NCBI RefSeq assembly: GCF_008119785.1
Contig: NZ_VSFA01000066.1
Span: 1-40,232 of the forward strand
From: Micromonospora sp. MP36
GTDB lineage: Bacteria > Actinomycetota > Actinomycetes > Mycobacteriales > Micromonosporaceae
Direction of reading: 5' to 3'
DNA length: 40,232 nucleotides
In this document: positions 13,656-20,512 of the stretch, piece after piece
Numbering within the stretch: the first letter of the stretch is position 1
Layout: the number at the start of each line of letters is the position of its first letter
Position numbers and translations under genes: made by a program
Notes under the pieces: model-generated
Databases searched by the model: none
Told to the model about the DNA's origin: nothing
Seen by the model: only the letters and a program-made list of their open reading frames with translations

Positions 13656-14473
13656 CAGCGAACCGGGCCATCTACCTGTACGCCATCGTGCCGCCGACTG
13701 CCGCAGCGCCCACAATGTCGGGCGTCTACGGCGAACCGACGCAGCTCCTCCACGCATCAGGTTTGGGCGTCGTGATCAGCGAGGTGTCCGTCGAGAACTT
13801 CGCGGCGATCAACGACGATTCCGGCGACCCCGCCAGGCTCGGCCAGCTCGCTCGCCGGCACGACGCGGTGGTCCGCGCCGCCGCGGACGCTGCCGACGCC
13901 GCGCTACCGCTGCGGCTGGGCACCGTGGTTACCGAGCGGCAGGCCCTGTCTGACCTGCTGGCCGTCCGCGGCGAACAGTTACGCCGCTTGTTGGACAAGG
14001 TCGCCGGCTGCGACGAGTTCGGGGTGCGAGTCGCCGGCCGCACTGGCGCGAACCACCACGACGCCGCTGACACCCATTCGGCTACCCCCGATGCCGGGGG
14101 CACCCCCGCAGATGCCGCCCACGGTGACCACGCCGGCTCACCCTCCGCGAGCGCCGGTGACGGGCTGGCCTACCTACAGCAGCGGCGCGAGGCGTTACAA
14201 CGCGTGCAGCGACGCAGGCAGGCCACGGCCACGCTGGCCGCCGACGTGGACGCGGCACTGCGTGAGCAGGCCGTCGACGCCGTCACCGGTCGAGGCGGAA
14301 ACCTGCTAGACCGGACCTACCTCGTGCACCGCGACCGGTCGTCGGTGTTCATCGAGGTTGTCGACCAATGCGGCGACCGCGTGGCGGCCGAGGGTTACCA
14401 GCTCAGCCTCAACGGGCCGTGGCCGCCCTACTCCTTCTCGGTGACCAACCTGGAAGTGGCCGGCCGTGGCTGA
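13652..14473 (+). CDS. Gas vesicle protein GvpL/GvpF family (first copy)
   Basis: A 273-residue cytoplasmic protein. It begins with the GvpF/L signature IYLYAIVPP, continues with RHDAVVRAAADAADAALPLRLGTVV (the region around the conserved R-x-G-T), and has the second domain from YLQQRREALQRVQRRRQ through LDRTYLVHRDRSSVFIEVV to the characteristic end LSLNGPWPPYSFS. GvpF/L proteins contact GvpA and help deliver or nucleate it. Between the domains (about residues 135-170) lies a low-complexity Ala/Gly/His/Asp insert that looks disordered. The start overlaps gvpJ by 4 bases and its end overlaps the next start. Confidence 0.9.
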   Translation: MTANRAIYLYAIVPPTAAAPTMSGVYGEPTQLLHASGLGVVISEVSVENFAAINDDSGDPARLGQLARRHDAVVRAAADAADAALPLRLGTVVTERQALSDLLAVRGEQLRRLLDKVAGCDEFGVRVAGRTGANHHDAADTHSATPDAGGTPADAAHGDHAGSPSASAGDGLAYLQQRREALQRVQRRRQATATLAADVDAALREQAVDAVTGRGGNLLDRTYLVHRDRSSVFIEVVDQCGDRVAAEGYQLSLNGPWPPYSFSVTNLEVAGRG

Positions 14474-14714
14474 GCAGCGTGATCTGGGCACCCGACTCAC
14501 CGGTACCACCGACCTTGTCGACCTTCTTGACCGGATCGTCGACCGCGGCGCCGTGATCAGCGGCGACGTCGTGATCGGACTAGCCGGCATCGATCTCATC
14601 CGTCTAGATCTCAACCTGCTGCTCATCTCGGTCCAACGGCTGGACGACCTCCAAGCTGGACTGGATAACCACGAACACGGTGGAGTAAGCGACCGCGAAC
14701 CGGGCAATGCCTGA
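14466..14714 (+). CDS. gvpS: GvpA-family protein, GvpS type
   Basis: An 82-residue GvpA-family member: DLVDLLDRIVDRGAVISGDVVIGLAGIDLIRLDLNLLLISVQRLDD. The GAVISGDV motif and lack of the KGIVID motif set it apart from shell GvpA and agree with GvpS, which follows the GvpL gene in Streptomyces operons. It is probably a minor shell or assembly component. The GTG start overlaps the upstream stop by 8 bases. The last 15 residues are hydrophilic and poorly conserved. Confidence 0.8.
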   Translation: MAEQRDLGTRLTGTTDLVDLLDRIVDRGAVISGDVVIGLAGIDLIRLDLNLLLISVQRLDDLQAGLDNHEHGGVSDREPGNA

Positions 14715-14744
14715 CAGAGACGCCCAGGAAAGGAGGCTCGCGTG

Positions 14745-15080
14745 ATGGCACCATCACAGAGAGATTCACCGCTGCGGGTGAACGTCGACCCGGAAAACGC
14801 CGGCGCGGGCCTCGGCCGCCTCGTCGTCGTCCTCCTGGACGTGATCCGGCAACTGCTAGAGCGCCAAGCGTTGCGCCGGGTGGACGACGGTGATCTGACC
14901 CCGCAGCAGGTAGAGCGGCTGGGGCAGGCGCTGCTGGCCCTGGACAGGCGCTTCGCCGAGCTGCGGGAGATCTTCCAGGACTCCGATGGCGAATTCGAAG
15001 TCGCCGACCCGCAACCTACTGCGGGCCGGCGGACCATCAGCCGGCAGTACCTGACTTCCGGACGACCATCGACCGGCTAG
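14745..15080 (+). CDS. gvpK: Gas vesicle protein GvpK
   Basis: A helical protein of 111 residues with the GvpK core LRVNVDPENAGAGLGRLVVVLLDVIRQLLERQALRRVDDGDLTPQQVERLGQALLALDRRFAELREIF. GvpK is an accessory assembly protein present in nearly all gas vesicle clusters. AGGAGG lies 8 bases before the chosen ATG; a GTG three bases earlier is equally possible. The tail after FEVADPQPTAG is basic. The 30-base gap to gvpS is the first non-overlapping junction in the operon. Confidence 0.9.
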   Translation: MAPSQRDSPLRVNVDPENAGAGLGRLVVVLLDVIRQLLERQALRRVDDGDLTPQQVERLGQALLALDRRFAELREIFQDSDGEFEVADPQPTAGRRTISRQYLTSGRPSTG

Positions 15081-15212
15081 TGACCTCCGACAGAACCGCC
15101 AAGACGGGCCAGACAGCTGACAGGCACGCCGCCTCGTAGCGGTGACGGCAACGCGACTAGCCGCCGACCGAAAGCAATGGGGCGGCCAGCGACTGAGGAG
15201 AGGCGATAAAAG

Positions 15213-15686
15213 ATGACCGTGATGACCACCGGAGTGAACCGCGCTCCCCGGCCGAGCAGCCTGGCCGATGTCGTGGATCTGATCCTGGACAAGGGCATCG
15301 TGATCGATGCGTATGTACGCGTCTCGCTGGTCGGGATCGAACTACTGACCATCGACGCCAGGGTAGTGATCGCCAGCGTGGACACCTACCTACGCTTCGC
15401 CGAGGCGGTCAACCGCCTCGACCTTCAACCCGAGGGCCAGGTCACCGGCCTGCCCGGGATGATCCAGGGAATGACGGAGGGAGCCTCCCGGTCAAAGACC
15501 CGCGGCGCCCTCGGTGGCGTCAAAGACAAGCTGACCGAGATCAAGGACTCCATGCACAGCGGCCAGGACGAGCAGGACGACGACGAAGACGAGAGCTCGG
15601 GTGGCCGGCGGCGCAAGCTCACGATCGGACGTCAGCCCTCCCGCCAAGCGGCCGAACGCTCCGGTTCCACTGACAAGGACAGCTGA
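15213..15686 (+). CDS. gvpA: Gas vesicle shell protein GvpA with long C-terminal extension
   Basis: A 157-residue protein. Residues 13-65 carry the shell signature almost unchanged: SSLADVVDLILDKGIVIDAYVRVSLVGIELLTIDARVVIASVDTYLRFAEAV. The DKGIVIDA and SLVGIELL motifs mark this copy as the structural GvpA that forms the gas-filled cylinder wall. The remaining 90 residues are hydrophilic, with an acidic run (EQDDDEDES) followed by a basic end, and are far longer than the short tail of cyanobacterial GvpA. AGGAGAGG lies about 10 bases before the ATG, after a 132-bp gap in which no other gene was seen, so it may have its own promoter. It is followed two bases later by the second gvpF/L. Confidence 0.85.
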   Translation: MTVMTTGVNRAPRPSSLADVVDLILDKGIVIDAYVRVSLVGIELLTIDARVVIASVDTYLRFAEAVNRLDLQPEGQVTGLPGMIQGMTEGASRSKTRGALGGVKDKLTEIKDSMHSGQDEQDDDEDESSGGRRRKLTIGRQPSRQAAERSGSTDKDS

Positions 15687-15688
15687 TC

Positions 15689-16459
15689 GTGCTGGTCGTC
15701 TACGCACTGGTCCGCTCCACACACCCGCTGCCCGAGCGTCTCACCGGGATCGGAAAGCCAGCCGGCCAGGTCCGGCTGGTGGGTGCCGAGCGGGTGGCCG
15801 CGGTGGTGAGCCAGATCGGCGACCAGGCCCTGCACGACGACGACGCCATCGGCTACCTCGACGTCCTACAGGCCCTGATCGAGAATGGCCCAGTCCTGCC
15901 GATTCGGTTCGGCACCCTAGCCCCAGACGACGATGCCGTGCGAACGGAAATCCTGGCACCGCTCGGCGAGCAGGGCGCCTCACGGCTGGACCAACTGGAC
16001 GGCCTGGTCGAGATGCAACTCAAACTCATCGCCGACCAAGACGCCGAGCTTCGCGACCTGCTCGCCTCGTCACCGCCATTGCGGCGGCTGGTCGGGCAGG
16101 TCAAAGCAGGCGCGGCAGACGTCAGCGTGCACATCAGCGTCGGTGAACAGGTGACCCAAGGACTAGCCGAGCGGCGCGCCGCACTCGATGCTCAAGTGGC
16201 GGGCCGGCTGAAGCCGCTCGCCCTTGACCACGGCTCACGCACCGGAGACGACGTCACGGTGCTCACCCAGTACTACCTGGTCCGGGTCGACGACCTCGAG
16301 CGGTTCGACGCAGCCGTCCAAGAACTCCTCGAGGACCTGGGCGACCGCTACACCCCGGAGTACGTCGGCCCGCTGCCACCGCTCGATTTCGCCGACGCTG
16401 AGAACGACCTGACCCAGACACCCTCGAGCGAAACCACCCCCAGCCGCTGGGGATGGTGA
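15689..16459 (+). CDS. Gas vesicle protein GvpL/GvpF family (second copy)
   Basis: A 256-residue protein starting with the GvpF/L strand LVVYALVRS, continuing through GYLDVLQALIENGPVLPIRFGTLAPDDDAVR (the conserved PIRFGT box) and LRDLLASSPPLRRLVGQVKAG, and ending with the C-terminal domain VTVLTQYYLVRVDDLERFDAAV and the characteristic EYVGPLPPLDFAD. It differs from the first copy in lacking the low-complexity insert and in having the canonical RFGT, so it is probably the orthologue of GvpF while the other is closer to GvpL; I leave the symbols open. It begins at GTG two bases after the gvpA stop, and is the last recognisable gvp gene. Confidence 0.9.
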   Translation: MLVVYALVRSTHPLPERLTGIGKPAGQVRLVGAERVAAVVSQIGDQALHDDDAIGYLDVLQALIENGPVLPIRFGTLAPDDDAVRTEILAPLGEQGASRLDQLDGLVEMQLKLIADQDAELRDLLASSPPLRRLVGQVKAGAADVSVHISVGEQVTQGLAERRAALDAQVAGRLKPLALDHGSRTGDDVTVLTQYYLVRVDDLERFDAAVQELLEDLGDRYTPEYVGPLPPLDFADAENDLTQTPSSETTPSRWGW

Positions 16460-16530
16460 GGAGACGGTACGAGCAGTGCCATGAGCAACGCCCTGACGCT
16501 TAGCGGAGTCGCTGCCGGCGGGGACGCCTT

Positions 16531-16545
16531 GGGCCGATCCGGCCC
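16531..16545. terminator. Weak hairpin after the gas vesicle operon
   Basis: GGGCC and GGCCC arms around GATCC, about 70 bases after the last gvp stop. There is no T tract. It is the only obvious dyad in the gap of 289 bases before the next gene, so it is a possible terminator. Confidence 0.2.
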
Positions 16546-16748
16546 GCAGCGCCATGAATGAACAAGGGCCTCCTCCCTGCCATTCAGGTGAACCCGGCAG
16601 GACCAACCGGGCAAGCTCCACGACGGGAATGCTGACCGACTGGCCGAGCAACCGCGTCGGCCGCAGGAATCGACCTGGGCCGGAACTGGCGAGGTGAGCA
16701 AGCCGACGGCCTATGTCAAGGCCGCGGGGACGGGGCTACACAGGAGAG

Positions 16749-16979
16749 ATGCACCTTTTGAGGCGGCTGGTCCGCGATGCAGCCCGGGACAGACCTGCCA
16801 ACGCCAATCGATGCCAGCTGTGCGGCGCCGATATCGACGGCGCCGCGGCATGCGCCCTGATCCCCGTCCCGAACGGTCTTGACGCTCTCCCCGGACTCCA
16901 CGGGCGGCGAATGGTAGTTGCGTGCAGCGGAGCGCATCTGGCCGCGCTGCTCGAGGAGCAATGCCCAGCCCGCCGCTGA
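16749..16979 (+). CDS. Small zinc-ribbon-like protein of unknown function
   Basis: A 76-residue protein. It has a basic head (LLRRLVRDAARDRP), then CQLCGADI, a CxxC pair like half of a zinc ribbon, then ALIPVPNGLDALPGLHGRRMVVACSGAHLAALLEEQ, which supplies a possible third Cys and a His (CSGAH). A single treble-clef-like metal site is therefore possible. AGGAGAG directly precedes the ATG; a start 12 codons upstream is open but has no site. It lies downstream of the gas vesicle operon in the same direction. Confidence 0.55.
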   Translation: MHLLRRLVRDAARDRPANANRCQLCGADIDGAAACALIPVPNGLDALPGLHGRRMVVACSGAHLAALLEEQCPARR

Positions 16980-17014
16980 CCAGATGGCTCGTTCCAGCCC
17001 TTCGCCTCGGCCTC

Positions 17015-17160
17015 GGCCTAGAGTTGGGTCACGATCAGGTGCCGTTGCCCTGCCAACGCCGGAACAGGTCGTAGACCCGGTCCCACGGCCGTACCGCTTA
17101 GGCATGTCCCGCCACACGGCGCCCGTCCGGGTTCGCCACCGTATGCCGTCTAGCGGAGAC
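17015..17160 (-). pseudogene. IS5-type transposase remnant
   Basis: A degraded N-terminal DUF4096-like piece. One frame reads DGIRWRTRTGAVWRDMPKRYG, the next frame continues PWDRVYDLFRRWQGNGT, and a third adds IVTQL. At least two frameshifts are needed. No inverted ends were recognised. Confidence 0.6.
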
Positions 17161-17286
17161 CTCGCCAAGGACGCCGGACGCGACGTCTGGGCCGAGGGCG
17201 TGCTGGCTGGTTGGGAGCGGGCCTGCTTGGACGCGGTCGCGTTGCCGGTGCGGGTCTGCTCCCGCCTACGGATGGGTGGAGCAAGG

Positions 17287-17481
17287 TCATCGGGCGGACA
17301 GGACCGCAACGATGACGATGCTGATGGCCAGCAGAACAACGACGGCGAACACCGCCTGCGGTGGCCTCAGTCGCGGAAGATGCTGGATTGTCTGCAGGAG
17401 TTGCGCCGGCTGGTCCCACACGGATGGGGCCGCGTGGCGGCCATGCCGGCGGGTCGGCTCGGTGGTGGTCTGGTATGTCAC
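17287..17481 (-). CDS. Small tail-anchored membrane protein
   Basis: A 64-residue protein with a soluble Thr/His/Arg/Pro-containing head (MTYQTTTEPTRRHGRHAAP, then a WDQPAQLLQTIQHL helix) and one C-terminal transmembrane helix, AVFAVVVLLAISIVIVAVLSA, with nothing after it. This is the layout of a tail-anchored protein with the head in the cytoplasm. The GTG start has a perfect GGAGG 7 bases upstream, which is why I accept so short a gene. It lies between two transposase remnants and I do not recognise the family. Confidence 0.55.
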   Translation of the reverse strand: MTYQTTTEPTRRHGRHAAPSVWDQPAQLLQTIQHLPRLRPPQAVFAVVVLLAISIVIVAVLSAR

Positions 17482-17660
17482 CGGGATTCCTCCGACGGGC
17501 GTCTGGTGCGCTGTTCGGATGAGCAGCAGGACTGTCGTTCCTCCTCGACAAGCAGGCCGCGTATGCCGGCCTTCATCGGTAACAGGCGCTGGTCTGCTCC
17601 TCGGCGTTACACATCTGTGAGGTTGCCTGTGCAGATTGTGATCGGGGGCCGGTCGGGAGT

Positions 17661-17886
17661 TGCCCCCTGGTCCTGGACACTTGAGCCTTGGAACGTGGTG
17701 GTCCGGGGAGATCAGGAGTCCCTGACAGATGGTGATGAAGCACTACCCCGCGGAGTTCAAGGCTGACGCGGTGGCGTTGTACCGGTCTCGGCCGGGGGCG
17801 ACGATCGCGCAGGTCGCTGACGATCTGGGTGTCAATCGGGAGACGTTGCGCAGTTGGGTCCGCGCCGATGATCAGCGTCGGTCCGC
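17661..17886 (+). pseudogene. IS3-family left end and orfA fragment
   Basis: The sequence TGCCCCCTGGTCCTGGACA looks like an IS3-type left end. After about 70 bases an ATG opens MVMKHYPAEFKADAVALYR, then TIAQVADDLGVNRETLRSWV, the helix-turn-helix of an IS3 orfA. Homology ends after RADDQRR. orfB and the right end are absent, so the element is inactive. Confidence 0.65.
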
Positions 17887-17955
17887 CCGGCCGTCGACGC
17901 GTTCGTCCGACAAATTCGCTACGCGGCGGCCGGAGCGCCGTGATACACAACCGAG

Positions 17956-18729
17956 GTGCAAAACATCTTGGAGTTCCCCGAGGTCCTGCGGCTGATCGAA
18001 GACCGCTCGGCCGCGTTCCGCGCCGCGATCGCGTCCGCCCCCGACCTTGACGTCCAGGTCCCGACCTGCCCGGACTGGACGCTGCGCGAACTGGCGCAGC
18101 ACCTCGGCGACGGCCGCCGCCGCCAGGCCGCCGTCATCGCGGCGGGCCCTGGCGCTGAGCCCCCGGCGAGGACGGACCCGAAGGGTGCCCCGACCGCGCC
18201 CCGCGACCGCGAAGCCCTGGACGCCTGGCTCGCCGAGTCGACCGAGCTCATGCTCGACGCGATGCGCGAGGCCGGCCCGGACCGCGGCTGCTGGACCTGG
18301 TGGGGCCGCTCGCAGGCCCCGGAGACCAGCGGAGCCGTGGCCCGGCACCAGATCCAGGAGATCGCCGTCCACACCTACGACGCCCAGCTCACCCAGGGGG
18401 CCGCACAGCCGCTGCCGACGGACGTCGCGGTCGAGGGCGTCGACGAGTTCCTGACGACCGTCTCGGCGACGACCGTCCCCTGGCCGTTCAAGCCGGCGAC
18501 CATCGACCTGCACACGGCCGAGGGCCGCTCCTGGCGCCTGACCCTCAACGCCGACGGCGTCCGCTGCGACGACCTCGCCGCCGACGCGGAGCCGGGCGAC
18601 ATGGCGATGCGAGGCGCAGCGAGCGAACTGGTCCTCTACTTCTACGATCGCGTCCCGCTCGACGGCCTGGAGACCACCGGCGACACCGAGCCGATGGAGC
18701 AGCTCGCAGACTGGGACCCGAACGCGTAA
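17956..18729 (+). CDS. Maleylpyruvate isomerase-type, mycothiol-dependent enzyme family protein
   Basis: A 257-residue protein of the DinB-like MDMPI family. The N-terminal helical bundle carries VPTCPDWTLRELAQHLGDGRRRQ (metal-binding His in the QHLGD region) and later SGAVARHQIQEIAVHTYDAQL, a second conserved His/Asp region. The C-terminal domain is WRLTLNADGVRC, then MAMRGAASELVLYFYDRVPLDGLE. Characterised members use mycothiol, a thiol of actinobacteria, as cofactor; most relatives have no assigned substrate. The GTG start follows an A/T-rich GATACACAA with no ribosome site. It is flanked on both sides by transposase remnants, so it may have been acquired or simply trapped. Confidence 0.85.
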   Translation: MQNILEFPEVLRLIEDRSAAFRAAIASAPDLDVQVPTCPDWTLRELAQHLGDGRRRQAAVIAAGPGAEPPARTDPKGAPTAPRDREALDAWLAESTELMLDAMREAGPDRGCWTWWGRSQAPETSGAVARHQIQEIAVHTYDAQLTQGAAQPLPTDVAVEGVDEFLTTVSATTVPWPFKPATIDLHTAEGRSWRLTLNADGVRCDDLAADAEPGDMAMRGAASELVLYFYDRVPLDGLETTGDTEPMEQLADWDPNA

Positions 18730-18926
18730 AACGGGCACTTGTGACGCATCTATCGGTTGTGCGCGCGCTCCTGCGGGCGCCACTGGGCCCGGGGTTGCGG
18801 ACATCGCGCGGCTGCGGGCGGGCTGTGGGCCTGCTGTTCAAGGGCGAAAGGCGCACCTGCGGGCGGCTCGCGCTCGACTGGGGACAGTGCTCGGCGGGTG
18901 CAGATTGCTGGGACTGACCTCGTAGA

Positions 18927-19072
18927 TCAAGCAGCGACTCCGTAGCGGGCCCGGTGGTTGCGCTGGTGTTCTTGGTCGAGGTGGAAGGTCCAGTAACGGT
19001 CGAAGTCGCCGTTGGCCAGCAGGGCGCGGAGTCTCGGGACGGCTTCGGCGCCGGCCAGTGACCATTGGGGTC
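18927..19072 (-). pseudogene. Transposase C-terminal remnant
   Basis: The minus strand reads PQWSLAGAEAVPRLRALLAN then GDFDRYWTFHLDQEHQRNH and RARYGVAA before a stop, which is the C-terminal end of a transposase (ISKra4-like by my recollection). Everything upstream of PQW is missing, because the frame is joined directly to an IS630-type N-terminus. Confidence 0.55.
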
Positions 19073-19379
19073 GTCAGGGCTGAGCAGGCGGGGACGGCCT
19101 CCCGCCCATTAGGGTCCAGGCAGGCCGGGCGATCTGGTTGAACCGGTGGATCACGTCCCGCACCGTGTCCTCGCCGGCCTGCACCAACTGGGCGATCACT
19201 GGAACTCGGTTGCCGCCGGCCGAGGCCAGCAGCATCAACGCCCGTCGATAGTGCACTGTGTTGGTGCTGCCCCGGCGCACGATCCGTGGTAAGTGCTGGC
19301 CCTCCCGGTCGGTCAGCCTCCTGATCTTGACCAGCTCCGCCACCACGCCCCCAAACCCGTCGGATTCCGTCTCATCCAA
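19073..19379 (-). pseudogene. IS630-family transposase N-terminal remnant
   Basis: The reading RRLTDREGQHLPRIVRRG, then YRRALMLLASAGGNRVPVIAQLVQAGEDTVRDVIHRFNQI is the helix-turn-helix start of an IS630 transposase. A frameshift follows, the next recognisable residues being RLLSPDD in another frame, and it then abuts the C-terminus of a different transposase. No DDE domain remains. Confidence 0.65.
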
Positions 19380-19550
19380 CCGGTTCCGGCCCCGCCGCCG
19401 CCAGCCCGGTAAACGTTCCCGGTCAGAGCACGAGTTGCCTAAATCCTGAGATCAACAAGACGGCTGCGATCGGATGGCCAATCCGGCAGTGCCGAGTCGA
19501 CGGCTGGGCGCTACTCCTCCACGACAGGCGCGAACTTGTACCGTGGCTGG

Positions 19551-19976
19551 GTGCCGGTCGAGCTTGTGTCGCGTTTCCCTGTTGACGATGTGCAGCTGAG
19601 CGCCCTTCATGCGCGGGCCTTCGGTGGCGATGTCGAGCAGGTGACACCGTGGGCCGAGCGCCTTGGGCGGTACGCGCTGACCTGGGTTGGCGCGTTCGAC
19701 GCTGGTCGCTTGGTGGGCTTCGTTCAGGTCTGCTGGGACGGTGGCGCACACGCATTCCTGCTCGACACAGCAGTGGACCCGGACTGGCAGCACCGCGGAG
19801 TTGGCACGGAACTGGTCCAGGCCGCGGTCGGCGACGCTGCGGCTGCCGGTTGCGAGTGGCTGCACGTCGACTTCGAGACAGACCTAGGGCCGTTCTACCT
19901 GGAACGATGTGGGTTCCGCCCGACAGCCGCAGGCCTGTTGCAGCTCAATCGAAGTGCGGCAGGTCCGGAAAGCTGA
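19551..19976 (+). CDS. GNAT family N-acetyltransferase
   Basis: A 141-residue acetyltransferase of usual size. Motif A is complete: HAFLLDTAVDPDWQHRGVGTELVQAAVGDAAAAG, with the acetyl-CoA loop QHRGVG. It ends with DLGPFYLERCGFRPTAAGLLQL (motif B, FYxxxGF). GTG (VPVELVSRF) is preferred; a TTG five codons earlier is open. There is no ribosome site, but TGTACCGT sits 6 bases upstream, which could be a -10 for a leaderless transcript. The substrate is unknown. A decayed leuA fragment abuts its 3' end on the opposite strand. Confidence 0.8.
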   Translation: MPVELVSRFPVDDVQLSALHARAFGGDVEQVTPWAERLGRYALTWVGAFDAGRLVGFVQVCWDGGAHAFLLDTAVDPDWQHRGVGTELVQAAVGDAAAAGCEWLHVDFETDLGPFYLERCGFRPTAAGLLQLNRSAAGPES

Positions 19977-19982
19977 TCGGAT

Positions 19983-20211
19983 TGTCGGCGCTTGCGCTCC
20001 GGCGACATCGGGTCGATCAGCGCCTGGTTGCCGTCGCGCAGGTCCACCGCGCACCAGCGCGGTGCGGCGTCGACCCGGCGGGTCGGCCAGGTGCGGTCCG
20101 GCAGATCGAGGCGGAACTGCTGGAGTGCGGCAGGTAACGGTGGACCGGCATCCGGCTGGGGCGCTGCCGGGCAATCGGATCGGTTTCAGCGTCGGTGGCG
20201 ATTTCAGCCAT
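19983..20211 (-). pseudogene. leuA: leuA (2-isopropylmalate synthase) 5' fragment
   Basis: The frame begins MAEIATDAETDPIARQRPSR then MPVHRY, as in actinobacterial LeuA. One frameshift later it continues LPAALQQFRLDLPDRTWPTR, RVDAAPRWCAVDLRDGNQAL and IDPMSPERKRR, which is the start of the catalytic barrel with the metal-binding aspartate (DLRDGNQ). Homology then stops, about 7 bases from the stop of the GNAT gene. Roughly 70 of more than 550 residues remain. A complete leuA presumably lies elsewhere. The fragment is a relic of duplication or rearrangement. Confidence 0.75.
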
Positions 20212-20512
20212 CTCGGAGTGCTCCCTGGAACATGTGGCGTCAGCAGGCCCGTCCCACGGCAGCCAAACTTGATCTGTGCCCTGGTCGACGGAGCCTGATT
20301 GATCACGAAGACGCCGCTTGGTGGACCGGTTCCAGCTCGTCAGCGACGGCGACGCCGACCCCGACGAACCGGTCGGTCTGCTGCTGCCCGAGCTCGGCAT
20401 CGCCACGGGCGGGGCCGTGCGGGCGGTTTGCTCGCCGACCGATACCAATCACGCTCGGTAGCTGGCCCCGTACTCGCCGATCGACTTCGCGAGACCGCGG
20501 GCCGCGCTCGGC
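20212..20512. other. Intergenic stretch with one possible short ORF
   Basis: The part next to the leuA relic would be its old leader. On the plus strand a 46-codon frame from GTG 20321 to TAG 20461 reads DRFQLVSDGDADPDEPVGLLLPELGIATGG, which has natural-looking composition but no ribosome site and no family I know. It could be the relic of a larger gene. Confidence 0.25.

Noticed and set aside
17035..17766. Plus-strand 282-codon frame across the IS5 relic and tail-anchored gene
   Set aside because: It is antisense to the transposase remnant and to the small membrane protein, both of which have better support.
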